From the NCBI GenBank assembly GCA_913045415.1, contig CAJWPW010000019.1, forward strand, positions 1 through 11,285: a stretch of DNA of 11,285 nt. The letters are read 5' to 3'. Shown piece by piece: positions 1-6,283 of the stretch; within the stretch, counting starts at the first letter, position 1, and each line of letters starts with the position of its first letter. The notes below the pieces were generated by a model. The model saw only the letters and a list, made by a program, of their open reading frames with translations. It did not search any database and was not told the DNA's origin. This stretch comes from an uncultured Fidelibacterota bacterium. GTDB taxonomy: Bacteria > Marinisomatota > Marinisomatia > Marinisomatales > UBA1611. The position numbers and the translations under genes are program-made.

Positions 1-359
1 AATTCCTGCCATGAATCCTTATTATATTTCTCCATTATCGAAGAAATCAACACCTTGTCAGGATGAGCATCTTTTATTTTCTTGAATTCATCCAGCCACA
101 CTTCCAGTGTTCGATCTGAAATTAATTCTATATTTTCGAAGCCGATAATCTCACCACTTGGCGTTTTTAATTTCCCGTATCTTGGCGCAACATTTATTAC
201 TGGCGTTTCCGTTAAACTAACCGTTTTAGCAGAAACACCGCCCCAGCCATTATCAAAGGCCTTAATGATGGTTTTTGAATTAGTGCTTGGAGGCCCTGAC
301 CCAATCACAAATGGGTTAGGAAATCTAATGCCGTTTACTTCTATGCTTATATCTGCCAT
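1..359 (-). CDS. preA: Dihydropyrimidine dehydrogenase, PreA/PydA type (N-terminal part, cut by left edge)
   Basis: This is the first 119 codons of an NAD(P)H-dependent dihydropyrimidine dehydrogenase, which reduces uracil or thymine to the 5,6-dihydro compound, the first step of reductive pyrimidine catabolism in the cytoplasm. Translation from the ATG at 359-357 gives the start of the FMN-binding TIM barrel: NPFVIGSGPP (residues 15-24), GWGGVSAKT (38-46, with Lys45 where the family has its FMN-contacting lysine), NIELIS (76-81) and HPDKVLISSIM (99-109). The stretch from NIELIS onward recalls the corresponding part of animal DPD as much as E. coli PreA; this comparison is from memory. AGAGAAG lies just upstream of the ATG. 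It follows the beta-ureidopropionase gene by 25 bases and is the last visible gene of the operon. The rest of the barrel, the C-terminal 4Fe-4S domain and any PreT partner lie outside the window. Dihydroorotate dehydrogenase shares the fold, but the motifs and operon favour PreA. Confidence 0.9.
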   Translation of the reverse strand, partial: MADISIEVNGIRFPNPFVIGSGPPSTNSKTIIKAFDNGWGGVSAKTVSLTETPVINVAPRYGKLKTPSGEIIGFENIELISDRTLEVWLDEFKKIKDAHPDKVLISSIMEKYNKDSWQE

Positions 360-384
360 AAACTTCTCTTTAAATTAATTTGTT

Positions 385-1251
385 TTAAAGTTCAACCAAT
401 TTATCATAGGTCTCCGGGCGTCGGTCACGAAAAAATTGCCAAGTTGATCTTACTTCATCAATCATATCCAGATCAAATTCGGCAACTAACAATTCATCAT
501 TATCTCTCGATGCTTCTGAAATGATTTGCCCTCTTGGATTTACGAAATAAGATGTGCCGTAAAATTCACCCAAGTTCCAAGGTTTTTCTATTCCAACTCG
601 ATTGATACAGCCCATAAAATATCCATTGGCAGCGGCATGGGCTGGTTGTTCTAATTTCCATAAGTATTCACTTAAACCAGCAACCGTTGCAGATGGATTA
701 TAGACAATTTCTGCACCATTCAACCCAAGACACCTTGCCCCATCTGGAAAATGTCTATCATAACAAATATAGACACCCACTTTCGCATATTTTGTTTCAA
801 AAACAGGGTAACCCAAATTGCCAGGTTTGAAAAAATATTTTTCCCAAAATCCAGACGTATGGGGGATATGATTTTTCCGGTATTTCCCCAAAAAGGTTCC
901 ATCCGCATCAATGACTGCTGCAGTATTATATAATACACCGGCTTGCTCTTTTTCATAAATCGGTACAATAATAACCATATTATATTTTTTTGCATATTCT
1001 TGCATTTGTTCAGTAGTGGGGCCAGGAATGGTTTCTGCAGAAGCATACCATGCGTTATCTTGTCCTGGACAGAAATAAGGTGTACTGAATATTTCTTGCA
1101 GACATAAGATTTGGACACCCTGTTTACCCGCATCTTCAATCAATGGAATATGTTTTTGAACCATTGCATCCATAATTTCTGCAATTGTTCCTTCTCCTTC
1201 CGTCATAGGAAGGCTCATCTGAATCAATCCGGATTTAATATTTCTAGGCAT
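385..1251 (-). CDS. Beta-ureidopropionase (N-carbamoyl-beta-alanine amidohydrolase), nitrilase superfamily
   Basis: It hydrolyses N-carbamoyl-beta-alanine, or N-carbamoyl-3-aminoisobutyrate from thymine, to the beta-amino acid plus CO2 and ammonia. This is the third and last step of reductive pyrimidine degradation. The 288-residue product is a single nitrilase domain with the Glu-Lys-Cys triad visible: Glu53 in LQEIF, Lys126 in KYRKNHIP and Cys163 in YICYDRHFPDGAR. RKNHIP, GNLGYPVF, NGAEIVYNPSAT and GEFYGTSYF are signatures shared with eukaryotic beta-ureidopropionase and bacterial PydC-like enzymes. It has no signal peptide and is cytoplasmic. The start is supported by AAGGAG 8 bases before the ATG. 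It lies 21 bases after dihydropyrimidinase and 25 bases before preA. Other carbon-nitrogen hydrolases, such as N-carbamoylputrescine amidase, are close relatives, so the call rests partly on the operon. Confidence 0.9.
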   Translation of the reverse strand: MPRNIKSGLIQMSLPMTEGEGTIAEIMDAMVQKHIPLIEDAGKQGVQILCLQEIFSTPYFCPGQDNAWYASAETIPGPTTEQMQEYAKKYNMVIIVPIYEKEQAGVLYNTAAVIDADGTFLGKYRKNHIPHTSGFWEKYFFKPGNLGYPVFETKYAKVGVYICYDRHFPDGARCLGLNGAEIVYNPSATVAGLSEYLWKLEQPAHAAANGYFMGCINRVGIEKPWNLGEFYGTSYFVNPRGQIISEASRDNDELLVAEFDLDMIDEVRSTWQFFRDRRPETYDKLVEL

Positions 1252-1272
1252 TAGTTTTCTCCTTAAAATTTA

Positions 1273-2667
1273 TTATTTCATACCACCATAAAGGCCGCGT
1301 TTTAAAAAGTGCCCATCACCTTTCTTGCCTACGTATTCACAATTATCTATGATAACCTTTCCTCTGGAAAGAACGGTTTCCGTAAATCCTGTTACTTCAA
1401 ATCCTTCATAGGCATTGTAATCTACATTCATATGATGGGTACACGTATTATTCACACTGATTGTTTCTGTTCGATTGGGATCAAAAATAACAATATCCGC
1501 ATCGCTACCCACAGCAATGGTTCCTTTTTTAGGGAAAAGACCAAATGTTTTTGCGGCAGCAGTCGATGTTAATTCAACAAATTTATTTAAAGAAATTCTT
1601 CCTGAATTCACTCCGCCATTAAAAACAAGGCTCATACGATTCTCTACGCCGGGTCCCCCATTTGGGATTTTCGAAAAATCATCAATTCCCAACATTTTTT
1701 GATCCTTGAAACAGAATGGGCAATGATCTGTGGCGATAGACTGAAGGTCGCCAAATTTTAATCCTTTCCATAATTCATCCTGATTCCATTTTTCTCGAAG
1801 TGCCGGTGTCATAACATATTTAGCGCCTTCAAATCCTTCTTGATCATAATAAGAATCATCCAAAAATAGATATTGTGGGCATGTTTCAGCAAAGGCATGG
1901 ACCCCTCGGTTGCGAGCAAGCATAACTTGTTCTAAAGCATCGGAAGATGATAAGTGGACAATGTAGATTGGGACTTGCGCAACTTCTGCAATTGAAATGG
2001 CGCGATGAACGCCTTCTGCTTCCATTCGAGTTGGCCGTGTAATGGCATGATATTTTGGTTCTGTCTTCCCTTCTGCCAGAGCCTGTTTTACAATTTCATC
2101 AATAACAATTCCATTTTCTGCATGCATACAAACAACGGTGCCATCTTCCCCTGCTTTGCGCATAGCACGATAAATGGTCCCATCATCTACATATAACACA
2201 CCTGGATAAGCCATAAATAACTTGTAAGAAGTAACACCAGCATTAGCCAACATTTTCATTTCATGGACACGATTATCTTCTAGATCGGTCACAATCATAT
2301 GAAACCCATAATCGATGGCTGTTTTTCCATCTGCTTTCGCATGCCATGTATCTAATGCTTCCAGCGTTGAATGCCCTTTGGATTGAATGGCAAAATCAAT
2401 AAGGGTTGTTGTTCCACCATGGGCTGCAGCAAGAGTTCCAGTTTCAAAATCGTCTGCAGATGTGGTGCCCCCAAAGGGCATATCTAAGTGGGTATGTGGA
2501 TCTAATCCACCAGGGAATAGGTATTTTCCAGAAGCATCAATGATTTCGTCTGCTTCTATATCGAGTTTCTCCCCTATAAGGGTTACTGTTTCATTTTTAA
2601 TAAATATGTCAGCCAAATAGTCATCAACTGCTGTAATGACACGGCCATTTTTAATTAGAACAGACAT
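1273..2667 (-). CDS. hydA: Dihydropyrimidinase (D-hydantoinase)
   Basis: It opens the ring of 5,6-dihydrouracil or dihydrothymine to the N-carbamoyl-beta-amino acid, step two of the pathway. The 464-residue protein has the usual length and all metal ligands of the binuclear-zinc cyclic amidohydrolases: His58 and His60 in DPHTHLDMPFGG, the lysine to be carboxylated (Lys149) in SYKLFMAYPG, His182 in CMHAENG, His238 in YIVHLSSS and Asp314 in ATDHCPF. Tyr154 is the conserved substrate-contacting tyrosine. NGGPGVENR near residues 337-345 is a further family signature. The order is a small N-terminal beta sandwich, the TIM barrel, then a return to the sandwich with ADIVIFDP near the end. AAGGAAT stands upstream of the ATG. 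Allantoinase and dihydroorotase are related, but flanking permease, beta-ureidopropionase and preA genes make dihydropyrimidinase the clear choice. Confidence 0.95.
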   Translation of the reverse strand: MSVLIKNGRVITAVDDYLADIFIKNETVTLIGEKLDIEADEIIDASGKYLFPGGLDPHTHLDMPFGGTTSADDFETGTLAAAHGGTTTLIDFAIQSKGHSTLEALDTWHAKADGKTAIDYGFHMIVTDLEDNRVHEMKMLANAGVTSYKLFMAYPGVLYVDDGTIYRAMRKAGEDGTVVCMHAENGIVIDEIVKQALAEGKTEPKYHAITRPTRMEAEGVHRAISIAEVAQVPIYIVHLSSSDALEQVMLARNRGVHAFAETCPQYLFLDDSYYDQEGFEGAKYVMTPALREKWNQDELWKGLKFGDLQSIATDHCPFCFKDQKMLGIDDFSKIPNGGPGVENRMSLVFNGGVNSGRISLNKFVELTSTAAAKTFGLFPKKGTIAVGSDADIVIFDPNRTETISVNNTCTHHMNVDYNAYEGFEVTGFTETVLSRGKVIIDNCEYVGKKGDGHFLKRGLYGGMK

Positions 2668-2701
2668 CGTATTATTCCTTATTTACGAATCATTAAAAAT
2701 T

Positions 2702-4105
2702 CTACACACTTTGGGTGTTAATTCCCCAGGCTTTTAATCCTCTTTCTTCGTCCGTCCCTGGAATTGTATTATCCAGTATTAATGCAGAAAATGCACCCAC
2801 TGCCATCCCAGTGCTTCCCAGTGTATTTAAAATATTGGCCAGCCAACTAGGTTCAAACGCCATGGGGTGCTGACTAAAATATTCTGGAACAGATAAACCC
2901 ATAAAAAATGCAAAGCCCAGGATAAATAAATTTCGTGTAGAATTAAGGTCAACAAATTGCAGATTGGATAAACCAACAGCCGCAATCATGCCGAACATTG
3001 CACAATACATTCCACCTACAATGGGTTGGGGAATTGTTGTAAACAATGCACCAAATTTAGAAACAGTCCCTAACAATATCATTATAATAGCTCCCGCCTG
3101 AACAACCCTACGTGATCCAACACGGGTTAAACCGATTGCCCCAATATTTTCACTATAAGAAGTCGTTCCATTTCCTGTACCAAAAACCCCCGCTATTAAA
3201 CACCCAATTCCTTCAAATGTGATGCCCCTATTTATTGTTTTCTTATCAGGAACGGGCGCTCCGGAAAGTCGGGCACAGGCATAATAATCCCCGATTGATT
3301 CCACTATGGATGCTATATATCCAGCCACCATGCCAACAATTGCTGCAGCACCAAACTGTGGGAATCCCCACTGAAAAGGATAAGGAATCCGAAACCACTG
3401 TGCGTCTTTCAGGTTTGCCAAACTTGTGTGTGCGGGATGTCCTGCAGGAAAAATACCTAAAGCTGTACAAATAGCTGACACACCCCAGGCAGTCACTATT
3501 GCAAGTAGAATAGGATAAAGTTCAAACGTACGGTGTTTGCCACGGAGATATTGGCTGAAAAGAATTATCAAGAAAATCGTTAAGCCGCCAATAGGCCAAT
3601 AGCGTCCTGCTTCCGGCGCACCAAATTTGAATAATGCTAAACCGATTAATGCAATGGTGGGTGCAATTGTTATGGGACCTACAAATCGTAATAAACGACC
3701 CACCATACCACTTGCCCCGACAATAATTTCAGCAAGAGAACCGGCGATAATGGCGCCTTGCACATGCTGCATGCGCACTTCCCAACCGGCATTGGCTAAA
3801 GCAGCCATGCCACAAATTGCAAATGTCGGCGCTAAAAAGGAAAAGGTTCCACCTTGAACAATGGGAAGACGGTTTCCCCAGGTAGTTTGAAGTAAGGTAG
3901 TAATCCCACTGACAAAAAACATAGTAGCAATTAACCAACCTTTTTGTATTGGGTCCTCTAACCCAAATGCCGGGAACAATAAAAGGGGAATGGCGACCGT
4001 TGAACCAAACATGGTTAAATAATGTTGGAACCCTAAAATAAGTGTTTCACCTATAGGAGGGATATCATCAATATTGTATAGCAATGAAGTTTGATTCTCT
4101 TTCAT
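2702..4105 (-). CDS. NCS2/NAT (SLC23-like) nucleobase permease, probably uracil/thymine
   Basis: This inner-membrane symporter is the first gene of the pyrimidine operon and probably imports uracil or thymine. Its 467 residues form many hydrophobic segments, as in the 14-helix NCS2 family. Three residue positions that bind uracil in E. coli UraA are present: His28 in GFQHYL, Glu269 in SIVESIGDYYA and Glu319, the first residue of the NAT signature ENIGAIGLTR (319-328). Much of the C-terminal half (GTGNGTTSYSENIG, VGLSNLQFVDLNSTRNLF, ILDNTIPGTDEERG) recalls animal SLC23 and plant NAT proteins more than classical UraA. Animal vitamin C carriers have Pro where Glu319 stands, so a nucleobase is the likelier cargo. 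AGAAGG lies 5 bases before the ATG. Dihydropyrimidinase follows after 34 bases. Xanthine or another nucleobase cannot be excluded. Confidence 0.9.
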   Translation of the reverse strand: MKENQTSLLYNIDDIPPIGETLILGFQHYLTMFGSTVAIPLLLFPAFGLEDPIQKGWLIATMFFVSGITTLLQTTWGNRLPIVQGGTFSFLAPTFAICGMAALANAGWEVRMQHVQGAIIAGSLAEIIVGASGMVGRLLRFVGPITIAPTIALIGLALFKFGAPEAGRYWPIGGLTIFLIILFSQYLRGKHRTFELYPILLAIVTAWGVSAICTALGIFPAGHPAHTSLANLKDAQWFRIPYPFQWGFPQFGAAAIVGMVAGYIASIVESIGDYYACARLSGAPVPDKKTINRGITFEGIGCLIAGVFGTGNGTTSYSENIGAIGLTRVGSRRVVQAGAIIMILLGTVSKFGALFTTIPQPIVGGMYCAMFGMIAAVGLSNLQFVDLNSTRNLFILGFAFFMGLSVPEYFSQHPMAFEPSWLANILNTLGSTGMAVGAFSALILDNTIPGTDEERGLKAWGINTQSV

Positions 4106-4224
4106 ATAAACCTTCTATTCATTTTTTTACGAGAAGAATTAGTTTAAACGCTGTGTCCTATTCTTTTGTTTTGAATAGAATTCATTCTCTGTATTATACA
4201 TAGAAAGTTAAACATACAAACGAA
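4106..4224. promoter_or_regulatory. Divergent control region between the pyrimidine operon and cytosine deaminase
   Basis: These 119 A+T-rich bases separate two divergent genes and must hold both promoters. On the minus strand TATAAT (4198-4193) is an exact -10 box, with only a poor -35 match (TTTGTA) 16 bases upstream. On the plus strand TTGAAT (4171-4176) and TATACA (4195-4200), spaced by 18, are a candidate promoter for the deaminase. The two -10 boxes overlap, so the two directions could exclude each other. CTATTC occurs at 4115-4120 and 4158-4163, and its complement GAATAG at 4173-4178. TTCTATTCA (4113-4121) and TGAATAGAA (4172-4180) form a perfect 9-base inverted repeat. The repeats could be operator half-sites or RNA stems in the permease leader. 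All of this is read by eye. Confidence 0.4.
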
Positions 4225-4686
4225 ATGAAATCAGCCAAATTTTCTCATTACAAACAAATGCTAGATATTGCCATCCAAGAAGCCCAGGATGGATTGGATG
4301 AGGGAGGAATTCCCATTGGCGCTGCTCTTTTTCTGGAGAACGGGACTTTGCTGGGGAAAGGCCGAAACGGGCGTATCCAGAAAAGTGATCCTTCCCTACA
4401 TGGAGAAACAGATGCTTTCCGTAATGCAGGGAGACAACGATCCTATTCCAATACCATCATGGTTACAACCCTGGCACCCTGCTGGTATTGTAGCGGGCTA
4501 ATTCGGCAATTCAATATAAAAAAAGTTGTTGTGGGTGAATCAGTTAATTTTTCCGGCGGTGTTGATTGGTTAAAAGAAATTGGTGTTGAAATTATTGACC
4601 TTAATTCTAAAACATGTATTACCATGCTTGAAAATTATATCCAGGGTAATCCAGATGTCTGGAACGAGGATATCGGAGAAGAGTAA
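4225..4686 (+). CDS. Cytosine deaminase, fungal FCY1-like, CDA superfamily
   Basis: It deaminates cytosine to uracil and ammonia, giving uracil to the adjacent reductive pathway. The 153-residue protein is a single zinc-dependent cytidine-deaminase fold. Zinc ligands are His59 in HGE and Cys86 and Cys89 in APCWYCSG; Glu61 is the proton shuttle. Asn48 in GRNGRIQK matches the substrate-binding asparagine of yeast Fcy1 (GHNMRFQK). The C-terminus NPDVWNEDIGEE closely matches the end of the yeast enzyme (from memory), including the active-site Trp and Asp. This is not the bacterial CodA type, a larger amidohydrolase. No convincing Shine-Dalgarno precedes the ATG, and the leader may be short. It is transcribed away from the permease operon and converges on the aldehyde dehydrogenase gene with 3 bases between stop codons. 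Guanine or another base deaminase is the main alternative. Confidence 0.88.
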   Translation: MKSAKFSHYKQMLDIAIQEAQDGLDEGGIPIGAALFLENGTLLGKGRNGRIQKSDPSLHGETDAFRNAGRQRSYSNTIMVTTLAPCWYCSGLIRQFNIKKVVVGESVNFSGGVDWLKEIGVEIIDLNSKTCITMLENYIQGNPDVWNEDIGEE

Positions 4687-4689
4687 TTT

Positions 4690-6156
4690 TTATTCTTCAT
4701 TTCCAAACCACCAATCCTTGTTAGAATGGTCGTAATCAATAAATATATGTTTCGCTTCCCGAAACTCTTCTAATGCTTCGAGCCCATGTTCTCGTCCGAT
4801 ACCAGATTGCTTCATGCCGCCAAAAGGTGCTGCCATATTTTCCATTAAGGGGCTATTAATACAGAACGTCCCAGCCTGAATGTTGTCTGCTGCCGTCAAT
4901 GCTCGTTCAATATCCCGGGTGAAAATAGAGCATCCCAATCCATATCTTGTGGAGTTGGACATAGTGATTGCTTCATCTAGAGATTTTACTCGCTGTACCG
5001 GTATTACAGGGCTGAATGCTTCTTCCATAATAATTTCCATATTCGGCGTAACTTGATCAAACACGGTAGGTTCATAAAAATATCCTTTTTCAAATTGATC
5101 CGATTGTTTTCCACCTGTCAACACACGGGCGCCTTCTTTTTTGGCTAGATCCACTTTATTGATTGTGTTAGACAACTGCATTTTGGATGACATGGGACCC
5201 ACATCTGTCCCTATAGCAAATGGATCTCCAAGTTTCACTTTTTTGGCTTCTTCAACAAGTGCTTCCGTGAATTTGTCAGCAATACTTTCAAAAACATAAA
5301 CTCGTTCTACGGAAGTGCAAACCTGCCCTGAATTTAAAAAACCACCCCAGGCAGATCCTTTTGCAGCCACTTCAATATCGGCATCATCACAGACAATGAC
5401 CGGGTCCTTACCTCCTAATTCCAGAGATACTTTTTTCAAATTATCTGCTGCCAACCGAGCAATTCGTTTCCCGGTTCGAACCGATCCTGTAAAAGTGAGA
5501 ATGGGCACATCGGGATGTTTAACCAATGCTTCACCTGCTTCTCCACCCAAACCAGTTACAACATTCATAACGCCCGCTGGCATATTACCACCGGCAAGTT
5601 CAATCCAATGCAATATGGAGAGAGAAGTGATTTCCGACGGTTTCATGACGATGGTATTTCCAGCTGCCAATGCCGGTGCCAATTTCCAACCCATGAGAGA
5701 TAAAGGATAATTCCAAGGAATAATACAGCCCACCACACCATAAGGCTCATAGCGGACTAATGACATTGATTTTTCCACCACCGGTGCAACGATTCGACCC
5801 ACATGATCCCGGGCCATTTCACTGTAATACTCAAGATATTCCGCCACATCTTCGATTTCGCCTAAAGCATCCTCGAAAGGTTTTCCCATTTCGGATGAAA
5901 TCGTTTTTGCGATTTCTTCCGCATGCTCTCGGGATTTATTCGCCATAGTGCGCATATAATCCTTTCGCTCACCTGCTGTTAACCGCCGCCAATCTCCGAA
6001 TGCCGTTTTCGCTGCCGCGACTGCTTTATTTATATCTGCTTCATCGCTAGCTGGAACCTTTGCAATCACTTCTTCTGTGAATGGATTTTCCACATCGAAT
6101 GTTTTGCCTGATTCTGCATTACACCAGGTATTGTTAATATAGTTTTGGGTGTTCAT
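4690..6156 (-). CDS. NAD(P)-dependent aldehyde dehydrogenase
   Basis: It oxidises an aldehyde to the carboxylic acid. The 488-residue protein is a full-length ALDH-superfamily enzyme with the catalytic set visible: Asn149 in PWNYP, Lys172 in MKPSE (cofactor ribose), Glu246 in LELGGKDP (general base) and nucleophile Cys280 in SGQVCTSVERVYV. FTGSVRTGK (222-230) is the cofactor-binding turn. The motif around Cys280 is closest to succinate-semialdehyde, lactaldehyde and betaine-aldehyde dehydrogenases rather than the CoA-acylating methylmalonate-semialdehyde type. Its ribosome-binding site AAGGAG (6169-6164) lies inside the preceding 40-residue gene. As last gene of the amine operon it probably clears the aldehyde made by the FAD oxidase or aminotransferase. 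Malonate semialdehyde from beta-alanine and an aminoaldehyde are both possible substrates. Confidence 0.93.
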   Translation of the reverse strand: MNTQNYINNTWCNAESGKTFDVENPFTEEVIAKVPASDEADINKAVAAAKTAFGDWRRLTAGERKDYMRTMANKSREHAEEIAKTISSEMGKPFEDALGEIEDVAEYLEYYSEMARDHVGRIVAPVVEKSMSLVRYEPYGVVGCIIPWNYPLSLMGWKLAPALAAGNTIVMKPSEITSLSILHWIELAGGNMPAGVMNVVTGLGGEAGEALVKHPDVPILTFTGSVRTGKRIARLAADNLKKVSLELGGKDPVIVCDDADIEVAAKGSAWGGFLNSGQVCTSVERVYVFESIADKFTEALVEEAKKVKLGDPFAIGTDVGPMSSKMQLSNTINKVDLAKKEGARVLTGGKQSDQFEKGYFYEPTVFDQVTPNMEIIMEEAFSPVIPVQRVKSLDEAITMSNSTRYGLGCSIFTRDIERALTAADNIQAGTFCINSPLMENMAAPFGGMKQSGIGREHGLEALEEFREAKHIFIDYDHSNKDWWFGNEE

Positions 6157-6160
6157 TTTC

Positions 6161-6283
6161 TTACTCCTTATTAAATTTTTTCAATATCTCTTTTATATCC
6201 TTTAAAAATAATACAAATACAGCAACCGAGCCAAAACCCAGAATAAAAACAGTGATCCAGGTAAATATTTCCCAATAGCTCAT
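6161..6283 (-). CDS. 40-residue single-span membrane protein, probable symporter accessory subunit
   Basis: This short gene encodes a protein starting MSYWEIFTWITVFILGFG: an aromatic N-terminus, one hydrophobic span at about residues 6-27, then a charged amphipathic tail (KDIKEILKKFNKE) that should face the cytoplasm. I do not recognise a named family. Three things support it as real. Its ATG overlaps the TGA of the upstream symporter gene as ATGA (6283-6280), the classic arrangement for translational coupling. A strong AAAGGAGA (6297-6290) lies 6 bases before the ATG. Its stop is 4 bases before the aldehyde dehydrogenase start. Many SSS transporters are encoded beside small membrane partners, so a stabilising or regulatory subunit of that symporter is the likely role, by inference only. 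Confidence 0.72.
   Translation of the reverse strand: MSYWEIFTWITVFILGFGSVAVFVLFLKDIKEILKKFNKE

Noticed and set aside
82..378. 98-codon plus-strand open frame
   Set aside because: It is antisense to preA, which has recognisable family motifs and a ribosome-binding site; the plus frame encodes nothing familiar.
720..1139. 139-codon minus-strand open frame
   Set aside because: It lies in another frame inside the beta-ureidopropionase gene, which carries the intact catalytic triad.
5315..5710. 131-codon plus-strand open frame
   Set aside because: It is antisense to the aldehyde dehydrogenase catalytic region and shows no recognisable protein features.
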